A stretch of 64,000 nucleotides of DNA from contig JALQPE010001688.1 in assembly GCA_030407315.1 (NCBI GenBank), positions 248,001 to 312,000 of the forward strand, read 5' to 3'. This stretch comes from Asparagopsis taxiformis. Taxonomy: Eukaryota > Rhodophyta > Florideophyceae > Bonnemaisoniales > Bonnemaisoniaceae. The notes beneath the pieces were generated by a model. That model made no database searches and was not told the DNA's origin. It saw nothing but the letters and a program-made list of their open reading frames with translations. A program made the position numbers and the translations under genes. Below, in pieces: positions 1 through 10,900 of the stretch. Each line of letters starts with the position of its first letter. The first letter of the stretch is position 1.

Positions 1-1101
1 CCATCTCGTAAATTGCGAATGGCGGTTGCAGCACAGGCAGACGCATCCAACCAGCCAACTGTAGCAGTTGAGACACAGCAGAAGAAGCGTGTATTGTCCG
101 GCGTGCAACCAACTGGAACTCTGCATCTTGGTAATTACCTTGGCGCAATGCGCCAATGGACAAAGAATCAAGATCTATACGATAACTTCTTTTTCGTAGT
201 TGACCTGCACGCGATTACCGTTCCACACGACCGAAAGGCTCTTTCCAATTGCACATTGCAATCTGTTGCAATGTACATGGCGTGTGGAATAGATCCGCAG
301 AAGAGTAAGATTTTCGTCCAGAGTCATGTGCGAGCGCATGCCGAGCTTACCTGGCTATTGAACTGTGCCACACCAATGGGTTGGGTAGAGAGGATGATTC
401 AATATAAGGAAAAGGCACGCAAACAGGGAGAAAATGTCTCCGTGGGACTTTTCGACTATCCAGTACTCATGGCTGCAGATGTGTTGTTGTATCAATCAGA
501 TTTGGTTCCAGTGGGCGAGGATCAGCGTCAGCATATCGAATTGGCGAGGGATATTGCACGAAGGTATAATGATTTGTATTGTAAGAAGAAACGACCAAGA
601 ACGTTCAGAGAGCCAAAGGCATTGATGCAAGCAACAGGGGCCAGGGTAATGAGCCTTGAAGACGGGGCAAGCAAAATGTCTAAAAGTGCAGAGAATGATT
701 CTTCTCGCATAAATCTCACTGATCCTCCTTCAACCATTAAGAAAAAGATCAAGCGCTGCAAAACAGATTCTTTTGTAGGATTGGAATATGACAACCCTGA
801 ACGACCAGAATGCAATAACCTGCTCTCCATGTATCAATTAGTTACAGGTCGCTCAAAAGAAGAAGTTCAGGCGGAGTGTGCAGACATGAAATGGGGACAG
901 TTCAAACCCCTTCTAGCAGACGCATTAGCCGAACATATGGCTCCAATTCAGGAAAGATACAACGAGCTATTGGAAGACAAGACTTTCTTATCTTCAGTTT
1001 TGAAGGATGGTTACGAACATGCCAGTGAAGAAGCAGAACGCACCTTGGAAGCAGTGAAGCGGGATATGGGTTTTATTCTTCCATCAGATCTGGGATATTA
1101 G
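1..1101 (+). CDS. WARS2: Tryptophanyl-tRNA synthetase, bacterial/organellar type (5' partial)
   Basis: Class I aminoacyl-tRNA synthetase that charges tRNA-Trp with tryptophan. The protein reads 360 aa from the first visible ATG (position 19). It has the HIGH-equivalent HLGN at residues 36-39, following VQPTG, and a perfect KMSKS near residues 219-223. The VQPTGxLHLGNY block and overall length match the bacterial/organellar TrpRS family rather than the cytosolic eukaryotic one, so a mitochondrial or plastid role is inferred. The frame stays open to base 1 with no stop, so an upstream start and a targeting peptide probably lie outside the window. The residues before the HLGN block are Ala/Gln/Thr-rich, as a presequence tail would be. 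It converges with the GluRS gene across 137 nt. Confidence 0.93.
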   Translation, partial: PSRKLRMAVAAQADASNQPTVAVETQQKKRVLSGVQPTGTLHLGNYLGAMRQWTKNQDLYDNFFFVVDLHAITVPHDRKALSNCTLQSVAMYMACGIDPQKSKIFVQSHVRAHAELTWLLNCATPMGWVERMIQYKEKARKQGENVSVGLFDYPVLMAADVLLYQSDLVPVGEDQRQHIELARDIARRYNDLYCKKKRPRTFREPKALMQATGARVMSLEDGASKMSKSAENDSSRINLTDPPSTIKKKIKRCKTDSFVGLEYDNPERPECNNLLSMYQLVTGRSKEEVQAECADMKWGQFKPLLADALAEHMAPIQERYNELLEDKTFLSSVLKDGYEHASEEAERTLEAVKRDMGFILPSDLGY

Positions 1102-1238
1102 TGCATTTCGATCCTTTAGTTTTCTGTCTTACTGTCCAAGTTCTTCAGGTAATTTGTAGAGACTCAGGAGCTATCCGGCTGGAGTTTAGATGAATTTTCA
1201 GAGAAACAAACCTAGCCCGACTATCATATTCTACCTCT

Positions 1239-2810
1239 CTATTTCTTCACTTTACCATCAGGGATCTCTATTAGCTTGAGAGGCGATGTTGTATCACAAA
1301 TATAATATCCTCTCCTCTCAAGCTGAATTGTATCACCTTTCTGTAACAACCGGAGGTTGATGTCGCCAGACAGTGCTTCAATAGCCTCACTGTCCTTGTT
1401 AATATGTTCCTCAAACGTGTCCTCCTCATCCAAACGATCCTTGGTTAGAAGATCACTATACTTATGTACATTAATAGGCACAAGGTCCGGGATGTCAGCG
1501 AGCCAGGTCACCTTCTTTGTTCCTTTGAAATCCTGATCGTCCGGAAGATAGACAGCCTCGAGGTTACCTGATTCATCACGGGATGAAATCTGCATGTTAC
1601 CCCAATCCATGAATGTAACCTTCTCGCCAATCTCAAAGCTTTCTGCATCTTCACCTTCAACAAGGATCTTACTTTGATAGATGACATTCTTGGTTCCAAG
1701 GTCAGCATTTTTCTTGTGTTTCGGCATGGCCTTCACGTCTTCCTCTGCATTTGTAACAGTGACTGCCTTTGCCTTCGAAATGTCCAAAGCAACGTGACGT
1801 GGAGCAATAGGATCAATCACTCTCTTGTTAACCGTCCAGATCTTATCCCATTCCTGTGTGGTATTATTCCTCGAAGCACCCTGGGACAAAATGAACGCAC
1901 GAAGCCCCTGAATCGTCATCCCTCGACGCCGAATACCCTGAATAGTTGGGAAGCGCGGGTCATCCCAAGATGAGGCAGCGCCAATATCTACCAATCGCTG
2001 TAACTTGCGTTTCGAAAGGACAGTCTTCACGAAGTCCAACCTAGAAAACTCCCAGATGCTTGGACAGCGAATATCAGCAGCTTTGGCAAACCACTGGTAT
2101 TGCTTCTCACGGTCCTTATATTCGAGGGATCGGAGGGCGTGGGTCACACCCTCCCAGGAGTCCACGAGAGGGCAGGAGAAATCATAGGTTGGATAAACAT
2201 TATACGCAGTACCAGTTCGATGATGAGGCATTTTCTTCACACGATACATGGTCGGGTCTCGCATGGTACCGTTCTTATGTCTTATGTCAATTTTGGCACG
2301 AAGACAACACTTTTCTCCTTCTTCAGTACCATTCACCATTTCATTCCACAATCGTAGATTCTCCTCTACAGATTGAGAACGATACTCATTAGCTTCGCGC
2401 TTCAAGCGCTGGGTTTTCATCTGTTCAGGTGGTGTCGGATCGACGTAGGCTTTTCCGTCGCGGATGAATTGGACAGCCATTTCTAGGAGCTTTGGGAAAT
2501 AATCGGATGTATATTCCACAGCATCTGGCCTGATTCCTAGTCGGGCGAGATCCTGTACGATAGCGTCTTCGAAACCTTGTGTTGCTTTGTCAGTATTGGT
2601 GTCATCGAAACGGACAATTAGTTTGCCATCAAATTTCCTTGCGAAATAGTCATTGAGTAGAGCTGCTTTGGCATGACCAATATGAAGAAAGCCACTCGGC
2701 TCTGGTGGGAATCTTGTGACAACTTTGCCGTGTTCTGCATCCTTCAGATTGACATCCATGCTTCCCTTGCTTTTCACAAGGCGCATTACATCGTCCCATG
2801 TATCTGTCAT
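1239..2810 (-). CDS. GUS1: Glutamyl-tRNA synthetase, cytosolic eukaryotic type
   Basis: Charges tRNA-Glu in the cytosol. Of 523 aa, the catalytic domain starts almost at once: FPPEPSGFLHIGHAKAAL with HIGH at residues 43-46, and the second signature as VLSKRKL near residue 265, the form found in eukaryotic/archaeal GluRS. A beta-barrel anticodon-binding domain fills the C-terminal part and ends with a basic tail. Family members in yeast and plants are about 700 aa because of an N-terminal GST-like domain. That domain is absent here, and an in-frame stop lies about 40 nt upstream of the ATG. Either the domain was lost or a short upstream exon is missed. The catalytic assignment is firm. Confidence 0.95.
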   Translation of the reverse strand: MTDTWDDVMRLVKSKGSMDVNLKDAEHGKVVTRFPPEPSGFLHIGHAKAALLNDYFARKFDGKLIVRFDDTNTDKATQGFEDAIVQDLARLGIRPDAVEYTSDYFPKLLEMAVQFIRDGKAYVDPTPPEQMKTQRLKREANEYRSQSVEENLRLWNEMVNGTEEGEKCCLRAKIDIRHKNGTMRDPTMYRVKKMPHHRTGTAYNVYPTYDFSCPLVDSWEGVTHALRSLEYKDREKQYQWFAKAADIRCPSIWEFSRLDFVKTVLSKRKLQRLVDIGAASSWDDPRFPTIQGIRRRGMTIQGLRAFILSQGASRNNTTQEWDKIWTVNKRVIDPIAPRHVALDISKAKAVTVTNAEEDVKAMPKHKKNADLGTKNVIYQSKILVEGEDAESFEIGEKVTFMDWGNMQISSRDESGNLEAVYLPDDQDFKGTKKVTWLADIPDLVPINVHKYSDLLTKDRLDEEDTFEEHINKDSEAIEALSGDINLRLLQKGDTIQLERRGYYICDTTSPLKLIEIPDGKVKK

Positions 2811-3456
2811 CTTTGGTGGTGAGTCTGCACTGGTACTCTTTTTTCTTTACGAGAAGAGAAAACAGTAATGAAGGACCTGAAATTGCAATGGGATCAAACA
2901 CAGAAGCCAGTTGCAGCAAGTGTGTCCGGAAATTTGAAGTGGGATGTCGATGGTGAAGTTTTAATTCTTTTCGTAGGCTGTCGACGGCGCCTACGATCGA
3001 TGGAAATCAATTGGGGAAGCTGTAAGGAGGTGGAGAGAGGGCGATCTTCTCTACGTCTAACCGATGTCTGTTGGTGCAAAGCGTTGACACACTGTGCTGG
3101 CGTCACACCGCGGGCAATAGATCGGTTTTCAACGAATAAAAGGAATCTTGAGCCTTTTTAATTTTCGTTTCAGAGCATTCTGTCCGCAATGCATACGTTT
3201 GTTCTCGGACGATTACTAAGCGATCTACCGCAATCTCTCCCGCATCGACTCGTGGTTTCGTAGTTGTGCCGCATTTATTATACTTACACAGCATTAAAGG
3301 ACATGCTTGAGACAACAACCTCGACCATATTCAGGTTACAACATCATCGTCAACAGTAAGATCAACCCTTGCAAACTTTACTATGATCCGTGCTAACTCT
3401 CAATATGTCCAGAAACGGAGTCCCACATCTCAAAGTTTGTTCAACGTCAGTTACTT
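2811..3456. other. Intergenic region upstream of GluRS
   Basis: 646 nt between two minus-strand genes. It should hold the GluRS promoter and 5' leader and the carrier 3' end. No open frame resembles a known protein, and no tRNA-like box pair was seen. It is the most likely place for an undetected upstream GluRS exon. Confidence 0.4.
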
Positions 3457-4455
3457 TCACGTTTTAGATTCCATATGTGCACACGCTGCTAGAGCACTAC
3501 CACTATCCAAAGAGCTGTTGACAGTACTTGCCTCTAGTTCCCATCTTCTTCGCAAATATTGCGAAGTTTTCTCATATACAGCCAGAGTGATACCACTGCC
3601 AGGTCCCACCCATAGCACTCGAGGCAACACGCCCCTTCCGAGTACGGACAAACCTTCCTCCGCAACAAGGCGTCTCAAACACTGTGGAATAGTGTGATAT
3701 TTCCTCTCCGATCCGCTACTCTGCGTCATGAACCTTGTCTTAACTACATCAAAAGGGTTTGTCGCGATTGCAGCTATAGTACCCACAAAAATGCCGAGGC
3801 CTGTAGCCTCCATGTTGGTCAGATCGTGTCTGCCAGCATAAGCGCGATAACGATCTTTGCAGATCGTAAACATACTAAATTGCAGCGCAGTATACGGTAC
3901 ATCTCTCAACATTGTCGGCCAAAACCCAGCGAAGAGACCGCGCCGCCCCTCAGTTGCATAAATAGATTTCGCCGCATGAATCGTCGAGTTATAATTTCTC
4001 GCGGGACCCAACGCGGCAATTTGCATTCGTTTTGCAATAACCTCCGCTGGAACATAAACCGGCAATGCGAAAACTTCGCCAACGGCACCACTCGCCATGT
4101 CGATTGCGGCCAATTGGCGCTCATCGTCGACGCCCTGCTCGTAGCGACGTTTCAATGCTTTGTAGCCCGCAAACATGACGGCATGCGTAGGAATGGTCCC
4201 GGCAAGAACGGCGCCAAAACCGGCGTACAGCCCCTTTCGGATCCCCTCCTGTTGAGCTATCAAGCGAAATCCATGCACCATGGAACCGTATTTGAACGGC
4301 GGTCCACGTTGTACGTGCAAACGTGACTTTACCGTGTCAATTGGGTGCAGCAGCAGGTCGCAACAAAATCCGGCAGTTGCTCCAGCGATCAGGTCGGCAA
4401 CAATTGTCCATCCCTCAGCCCCTGATGCTTGTGTCAACTGCGGCTCGCGGCCCAT
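3457..4455 (-). CDS. SAMC: Mitochondrial carrier family protein, S-adenosylmethionine carrier-like
   Basis: Six-helix solute carrier of an organelle inner membrane, 332 aa. Three solcar repeats are marked by the PX[DE]XX[KR] signatures HPIDTVKSR (residues 37-45), VPAEVIAKR (about 136) and NPFDVVKTR (about 232). The second-repeat form PAEVIxxRMQ and the overall order resemble SAM carriers (Pet8/SLC25A26 and plant SAMC), which exchange cytosolic SAM for S-adenosylhomocysteine. Substrate assignment is by family resemblance only; other carriers of this clade are possible. A short Ser-rich C-terminal tail follows the third repeat. It is divergent from TFB4 with 276 nt between the starts. Confidence 0.85.
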   Translation of the reverse strand: MGREPQLTQASGAEGWTIVADLIAGATAGFCCDLLLHPIDTVKSRLHVQRGPPFKYGSMVHGFRLIAQQEGIRKGLYAGFGAVLAGTIPTHAVMFAGYKALKRRYEQGVDDERQLAAIDMASGAVGEVFALPVYVPAEVIAKRMQIAALGPARNYNSTIHAAKSIYATEGRRGLFAGFWPTMLRDVPYTALQFSMFTICKDRYRAYAGRHDLTNMEATGLGIFVGTIAAIATNPFDVVKTRFMTQSSGSERKYHTIPQCLRRLVAEEGLSVLGRGVLPRVLWVGPGSGITLAVYEKTSQYLRRRWELEASTVNSSLDSGSALAACAHMESKT

Positions 4456-4731
4456 GTGCCTTTGTTCGCGTAGTCAGCAGCGATCGATTGGAATTGCGTT
4501 GCGCCGCATCACAAACCAAATCCGAGCCAATGTTTTCGTACTTTTCAGACATCGAGTCGATGGACGAATAAAATGCTGTTGGCGGCCTAAAGAAGACGTA
4601 ATATTACATGGGCTCGTACTGTACAGAAACAGATTCACAAAATTAACTGAAACCATTACCTTGAAGCTCTATTTACGGATCCACAGCATAGATCCAGTGA
4701 TTCCTGCTTCTTCGTTCCAATCGTCGCCAAC

Positions 4732-5805
4732 ATGAGAGACGATTCGGATGACTTTCGAGTTAGAGCCGCCGATGATCCCGCGAGCATGCTCGTCGTCATT
4801 CTAGACGTTGGCATAGCATCGTGGGTTGATGTAACAGGAAAACAATCTTCTGACGCCACCGAACAAGCTGTAGCCGCACTACAATCTGTCGCTGAACAAC
4901 TACTTGTGTTCCTCAACACTTTTCTTCTTCTCCACGAGGCGAATCGAGTTTTCGTTATTCTCGCCGGCGGCCACGGTGCCAAATTAGTCTATCCCGTCTT
5001 CCCAGATCCCGAGTCGCTTTCAACTGATGACGATGTTCAAATTGAAGATGCTTCCTTTGACGCTGGTGCCAGTGAAAGTTCCCGACTAAGGCATATCGTC
5101 GACTCTGAACTCACAGTTAGAGAGCTTCGTGACGCTGTCAGAGACGGCCTGCTGCAATCTATACATGCTCAAGATGACGTCAATATCGGTAGCAGGCCAA
5201 CGCCGGTAAGTACAGCTCTCGCATCTGCACTGTGTCTTCACAACAGGATGGGACGTATAAAGACTGCGAGAGCAGCGTTAAACACGGGTACTAATGTTGA
5301 TCAAGTGGATGTCGATCAAGCTCCGCCAAGCAATGGACGTATTTTCACGCTGTTGGCAAGTCGCGATGCTCCAGAGCAATATGTGCCCGTAATGAATTGC
5401 ATCTTTTCAGCGCAGCACATAGGCGTACCGATAGATTCATGTGTGCTATCAAGGGAAGGAGATTCAACTTACTTGCAGCAGGCTGCTCATCTTACTCAAG
5501 GTGTATACTTGCGACCTGAAAGCTTTTCGACTTCACAGCCGGATTCTCTGCTTCAGATTTTGCAGACCGTTTTTTTAGTGGATCGACAGAACCGCAACTT
5601 TCTTGCAATGCCAGCCCCCGAGAAAGTTGATTTCCGTGCGTCATGCCTCATAACTCGCAAGACCATTGAGGAAGGATATACTTGTTCTGTATGTTTATCA
5701 ACATTTGACTTGTCAGTTGGAAAGAGAGCTGCGATGTGCCCTATTTGCGGAGCTCGTTTCGCTATCGCTGCGAGACCGCGAGCTAGACCACCGCGTCCAA
5801 GTTAG
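4732..5805 (+). CDS. GTF2H3: TFIIH core subunit Tfb4/p34
   Basis: Structural subunit of the TFIIH core, used in Pol II promoter opening and nucleotide excision repair. The 357-aa protein has the N-terminal vWA-like fold (MLVVILDVG near residue 20, LLVFLNTFLLLHEANRV near residue 63) and ends with a C4 zinc motif, CSVCLSTF...CPICGARF (about residues 318-346), preceded by DFRASCLITRKTIEEGY. This C-terminal block is diagnostic of Tfb4/p34. An acidic insert (residues about 95-120) and an extension around residues 160-200 are longer than in typical homologues. It converges with the GNL3 gene, leaving 86 nt. Confidence 0.95.
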   Translation: MRDDSDDFRVRAADDPASMLVVILDVGIASWVDVTGKQSSDATEQAVAALQSVAEQLLVFLNTFLLLHEANRVFVILAGGHGAKLVYPVFPDPESLSTDDDVQIEDASFDAGASESSRLRHIVDSELTVRELRDAVRDGLLQSIHAQDDVNIGSRPTPVSTALASALCLHNRMGRIKTARAALNTGTNVDQVDVDQAPPSNGRIFTLLASRDAPEQYVPVMNCIFSAQHIGVPIDSCVLSREGDSTYLQQAAHLTQGVYLRPESFSTSQPDSLLQILQTVFLVDRQNRNFLAMPAPEKVDFRASCLITRKTIEEGYTCSVCLSTFDLSVGKRAAMCPICGARFAIAARPRARPPRPS

Positions 5806-5891
5806 TTCCACACCTTGTATTAGCGACGATAACATTTACTATATCGAAAAGTTGGTATCCTACCGATTCGGTTCTGTACATAAAAGTTTTA

Positions 5892-7463
5892 CTATTCCTC
5901 CATGTTGTCTTGAACTCTGGATCGGCTTTTGAGTATTCCCTTTGAGACCCGACTACCGGCTGCCACATGAAAACTTGGTTCAATTTCGTCCTTTCGCTCC
6001 GTATCGTTCTTCGCCTCAGGGTCGTTGATTGCGTCAGGGTCGTCCTGCATGGCAGCTTCACTTGCCTCGGCAAACAATGCCTTCTTCCTAGCGGTCATTT
6101 TCAGAGAGCGAAGATCGACACGTTCTTTTTCTACAACTTTCTCCATATCAAACTCATTACCCCATTGCTGCACAACATCAGCTCCAAGTTGAGCTGTACT
6201 TGGACCTTTAGGTGGAAGAGTATAAAATGGGATTTTGCCACTGTTCCAGTCTTGTAGAACAACCTTTGCTGCAGCTTCGACGTCGAAAGCTCCACCTCGC
6301 TTATATTTACCTCGGAGTTTGCACAAGAAAGCCAAAAACTCAGTTGTCGTGTCAAACATGGGAATACCGTAAGCCACCATAAGTGGTTCTGAACCAACTC
6401 TCTTGATGATTGTTTCGACGGGCGAAACAGGATCACAAAGCTGTTCAATCTTGATGCAATTACGCAAAACTAGAGCGTCTGCTTGATTGGATGAAAAGAC
6501 AATACCAGGACAGTCAATGAGGCGGATGTTCTTGTCTAGATGGACCTCTTGAGCACTTCTCGTCAAGCCTGGCGTTGCCCCAGAAGAAACCGCGCGACAG
6601 CGCTTTAGCGAATTAATCAGAGAACTCTTGCCGACGTTCGGGTAGCCAATAACGCCTACGGCGATTGAAGTTTTCAAGTTTCGGCTGCGCGAATAGTTCT
6701 TGAGCAGAGACAGCAAGTTGTTGGCACCAAGGCAGTCTGATGTATTGACTGATGAAGCAGCTAAAGCAGTCATGTCCGCTTGTCCTTTCCCACGTCCCTC
6801 TTGTAAAGAAGCCCTAAAGGCCACAGTCGGGAATTCATTTCTCAAGTACGCAAGCCATTTGTCGGCAATTTCTTTCGGAATCATGTCAACCTTATTCAGC
6901 ACGAGAATAATTCGCTTCTTACCACCTGAGGATGCCATGACAGCCTTCTCGGCTTCATAACATCGGCATCCGATAGGATCGCGCGCATCGAGTACTTCTA
7001 GGATAACATCAGAACTCTCCATGACTTTTCTGAACTCTTTCATGAATGCACGTTTGGAACTATCATGTGCTGAAGTATCGCCTTCCTGAAAGGCTGCATT
7101 TGCTCCGTCCGAATTGGTTTGGCGACCTTCAAACTCGACAGCGCGCTTTTTGGCATCAGCCATAATCTCGGCCATAGCTGGATCCACTCCTGCTGCACGT
7201 GCAGCTTGCAGGGCCTCCCTGCGTGCCAATTGGGCTGCTTTCTTGGCCTCCGCTTCCGCATTACGCTTGCGCTCAAGAGATTCCATCATTTCCTGTTTAA
7301 ATGGCCAAAGATTCGGAATTCCAGGATCCTTGCGCTTACTCTTCTTGGCAGAGCTATGAACTTTTGTTGCTCGACGGACATTGCGATGGTGTTGACGAAC
7401 TTTCTTTTCAACCTTATACTTATGCCTTAGAGTAGTTCGCTTGCTCTTGACGTGCGGAGCCAT
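5892..7463 (-). CDS. GNL3: Nucleostemin-family nucleolar GTPase (GNL3/Nug1-like)
   Basis: Circularly permuted GTPase for 60S ribosomal subunit maturation in the nucleolus. G motifs run in permuted order: G4 NKVD (about residue 190), G1 GYPNVGKSS (about 271) and G3 DCPG (about 317), with DARDP before them. The basic N-terminus (MAPHVKSKRTT, then a Lys/Arg-rich stretch) is the GN3L nucleolar-targeting region, followed by a coiled coil of about 60 residues. The start is the ATG at 7463, giving 523 aa. The frame continues upstream without another ATG. It shares a 466-bp divergent promoter region with SMC1. Confidence 0.93.
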   Translation of the reverse strand: MAPHVKSKRTTLRHKYKVEKKVRQHHRNVRRATKVHSSAKKSKRKDPGIPNLWPFKQEMMESLERKRNAEAEAKKAAQLARREALQAARAAGVDPAMAEIMADAKKRAVEFEGRQTNSDGANAAFQEGDTSAHDSSKRAFMKEFRKVMESSDVILEVLDARDPIGCRCYEAEKAVMASSGGKKRIILVLNKVDMIPKEIADKWLAYLRNEFPTVAFRASLQEGRGKGQADMTALAASSVNTSDCLGANNLLSLLKNYSRSRNLKTSIAVGVIGYPNVGKSSLINSLKRCRAVSSGATPGLTRSAQEVHLDKNIRLIDCPGIVFSSNQADALVLRNCIKIEQLCDPVSPVETIIKRVGSEPLMVAYGIPMFDTTTEFLAFLCKLRGKYKRGGAFDVEAAAKVVLQDWNSGKIPFYTLPPKGPSTAQLGADVVQQWGNEFDMEKVVEKERVDLRSLKMTARKKALFAEASEAAMQDDPDAINDPEAKNDTERKDEIEPSFHVAAGSRVSKGILKSRSRVQDNMEE

Positions 7464-7929
7464 ATTTTCGACCTGACAGATCACTGGACAAAATCGCAAT
7501 GGGAGAGCTTACGAATGACCACCTCTGACGTCCGTGAAGGTCGTGTCTGGGAGGATTAGTCGATTGGTACGCCGTCGCCTTCGGTCGACTAGCTCCATTG
7601 TTCTTCATGTTTTGGAAGAAATTCAATAGCTTTGTTAAATATTTTCAGTTTCTTGACTGCTTTTATAAACATGAATGATCTGCAGATGAAACTTACAGTG
7701 CAGGGTATAGAGAAGTAGTGTATGCGCGTCTGTATGATAGCGCAAGCTGGTCTCATAGCACTAAGTTTAGTAGTCGGAGCCATTTTTGGCGGGAGCTTTT
7801 AGAATCAAAATGTTGCGCTTAGAACCGAAAGCATTTGTGCTCAGTGAATCGCAATCTCCTCCGCGACGTATACAGCAGCGAGATATTGGACGAAGCAAAC
7901 CACTACGGAGTATTCTCTAATGCTCAACG
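7464..7929. promoter_or_regulatory. Divergent promoter region GNL3/SMC1
   Basis: 466 nt between the starts of GNL3 (minus) and SMC1 (plus). It contains a canonical E2F-like site at 7783-7793 (listed separately), about 140 nt before the SMC1 ATG. No other open frame in it is convincing. Confidence 0.6.
7783..7793 (+). promoter_or_regulatory. E2F-like site upstream of SMC1
   Basis: TTTTTGGCGGG matches the E2F/DP consensus TTTSSCGC/TTTGGCGGGAA, about 140 nt before the SMC1 ATG. The 9-mer TTTTGGCGG recurs in the window only upstream of HAUS6 and between UBE2C and the kinesin-6 gene, consistent with S-phase regulation. Binding is inferred. Confidence 0.55.
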
Positions 7930-10900
7930 ATGGGTCGCTTGGACCGCTTGGAACTGGACAATTTCAAAAGCTATTCTGGTCACATTGTTGTTGGCCCCTT
8001 CAAGGGTTTCACTGCCATCATTGGGACAAATGGAAGCGGGAAAAGTAACCTCATGGATGCAATTTCTTTCGTCCTTGGTGTTCGTACTTCACAATTGAGA
8101 GGTAATCAACTACGCGACCTTGTGTATCGCAACTTGGAGGACCCCACTGATGATCCCTCCAATCGCAAAGCGTACGTGAAGCTTGTATACCAGAAGGGTG
8201 ACTCGGATGACTCCAAAAATGAACTCGAGTTCATGCGTACTGTTACGCTCACAGGCTCGAGTGAATATCGTGTAGGCAATCGCGTGGTAACTCTAGAGAA
8301 ATATAACACTGAGCTAGCAAAGATTGGTGTATTGGTCAAGGCTCGCAACTTTCTCGTCTTCCAGAATGAAGTCGAAGGTATCGCCTCTAAATCCCCAAAA
8401 GAGCTCACTGCCATGTTCGAGGAAGTTTCTGAATCAGCTGAGTTCAGACAGCCATACGAAGAGGCGCGAAATGAAAAAGATGCAGCCGAGGAAACTGTCA
8501 TGCAGTTTTGGCGCAAGCGAAAGAGCGTCGTCGCAGAGAAAAGACAGTACAAGGAGCAAAAGGAAGAAGCCGAACGATTCCGTCGCCTGCAAAATGACAT
8601 TGCCGCAACTAAAACTGATCGCGCCCTATTTGAACTTTTTCATGTGGATGAAGATTTGAAAGCTGCCCGAGCAGAAGTTGCGGACTTGAAAGATGAATTA
8701 GAGGTTCAGGAGAGAAATTTCGCTAAGAAAGAGGAGGCTCTCACGGCAGAGAAGAAAAGAGTCGCCGAGCTTGATAAGAATAAGTCCAAGCTCGAGAGGA
8801 AGAAGAAACGCTTTGCTGATGAAATTGAAAAGCTGCGTCCAATGGAGGTCAAATATGAGACAGAGAAGTCTGGCCTTACTCGTCGCATCAAAGGTGATGA
8901 ACGCACGCTAGAAAAACACCATGAAGATGACTCGAAGAGATCCGATGCAGCTCGTGCGCTAGAAAGAGAACTGAAGGATTGTACTGATGAGATAAGTTCA
9001 CTGGAGCAAGAGATCACAGAAGCTGAGGAAGCCAGTGTCACCCCCGAGAGTATGGCAGAATACAGATCCTTAAAAGAAATGGTAGCAACGAGGACTTCAG
9101 TTCTTCAACAAGAGCTGGAAGTTGCGAAGCAAAATGCCGACAGTACTTCAAAGCAGAAAAGTTCCCTCGAATCTCGCGACCGTGAACTGCGTGAAAGGAT
9201 AACTTCAGCACAGGGTGACTCATCTGTGTATAAGCGAAGAGCAGAAGACTTGGGGATTCAAATCGATAACACCAAACACGAAATTTCTAAACTTGAACAA
9301 GAACAGGCGAGAATTTCTGAGGTTGAAGAGGAGCGTGGAGGGGTTCGAAGACAACTCGAGAAAACTGTTGCTGATGTGACACAAGCTCTACGCGATGCAA
9401 GAGCTGATCTCAACGAAAGTGGACGTGAGCGTACGTTTAATGAGGCGCTTGAGACAATGCATCGTTTATTCCCAGGGGTTCGAGGTCGTCTTTCTGACCT
9501 ATGCCAACCTACCCAGGCCCGCTATAGAGAGGCAATCGCAGTTGTCTTTGGCAAAATGATGGACGCTATTGTTGTGGACAATGAGAAAACTGGCTCGGAA
9601 TGCATTCGCTTCCTTAAAGACCAACGCGTAGGAATGGCCACATTCATTCCTTTGCAGGACGTTCGAAACCGCCCTGTGGACGAGTCTCTGCGACGATTAG
9701 GAGGATCTGCTCGGCTCGTGATAGACGTAGTCCAGTATGAGGAGTACGTCCACAAAGCTGTTTTATATGCAGCTGGAAACGCAGTCGTATGCGATAGTTT
9801 GGATGAAGCCAGGCAACTGCGATATGGCGGAGGGAGGAAAATCAAGATATGCTCCTTGGATGGAACTCTCATCAACAAATCGGGTTTCATGACCGGAGGA
9901 ACAAGTCGTGGTGACATGGCGAGAGCGCGAAAATGGGATAGAGGAGAAATTGAGGCACTAAAGCGAAAGAGAGCTTCGGCACAAAAGGAATTGAATGCTC
10001 TGGGAGCTGCCGATACGGACAGAAGAACTGCAGCATCGATTGCTGAAAATATTGACGGCCTACGTCGTAAGCTCACCATTTTGGAATTTGATTTGAAAGA
10101 AGCCGAATCGCGGGCAAGCAACTCTGAGAGAGATGCTTCGCAGGCTTCCCAGGAAGTCAATCTGTTGAAACCTCAACTTCAATCGACAAGTTCTGCATTT
10201 AAGAAGGCAAGCGACAAAGTAAAGCAAGTTGAGAATCGCTTACACGGTCTAGAAAACGAGCTTTTCGGAGACTTTGGAGAACGTCACAATGTGGAAACTG
10301 TTCAACAATTTGAGGAGCAGTTTGTCCGAAAATCGGAGAGCTTGAGAGCACGGAAACTGGAATTGGAAACAAAGCAACTTAGCCTGCGATCATCCCTCAA
10401 ATATCAGAAAGGACAAGAAAGTCAAATCTCCATTACACGACTAGAAAAGAAGATTGATGCACAGAAGACAAGAAAAAAGACAATTGAGGACAACCTTGAA
10501 AACCTACGGACGAAACGGGCAGAACTGGAAAGCAGAGCCGACTCGATCACGCAGGAAATTAGTGATCTTGCCGTCGATAGGCAGAACTCGATCGAGATCA
10601 TTGCAGAAAAGCGACAAGAATTTCGAAAGGAAACTGAAGGGGTCTCTGAAGCGAAAACAAAGCTGATACACAAGCGCTCCAAGCTCGATCAGTTGGTTGC
10701 GCAGCGTACCAAGCTCCTAACAGCGGCAAAGGTTGCACAAGTAAAGATTCCTACCCGTGACGCGGACAGCGATGACGAAAATGAAGAAGCAGGAACGGCG
10801 AGGAATGATACCGATGGAGATGTAATAATGGATGTTGAAGGTGAAAATGATGGAGATGATGGAAACCAGGGGGCTGTAATAGTGGACACTAACATCATCG

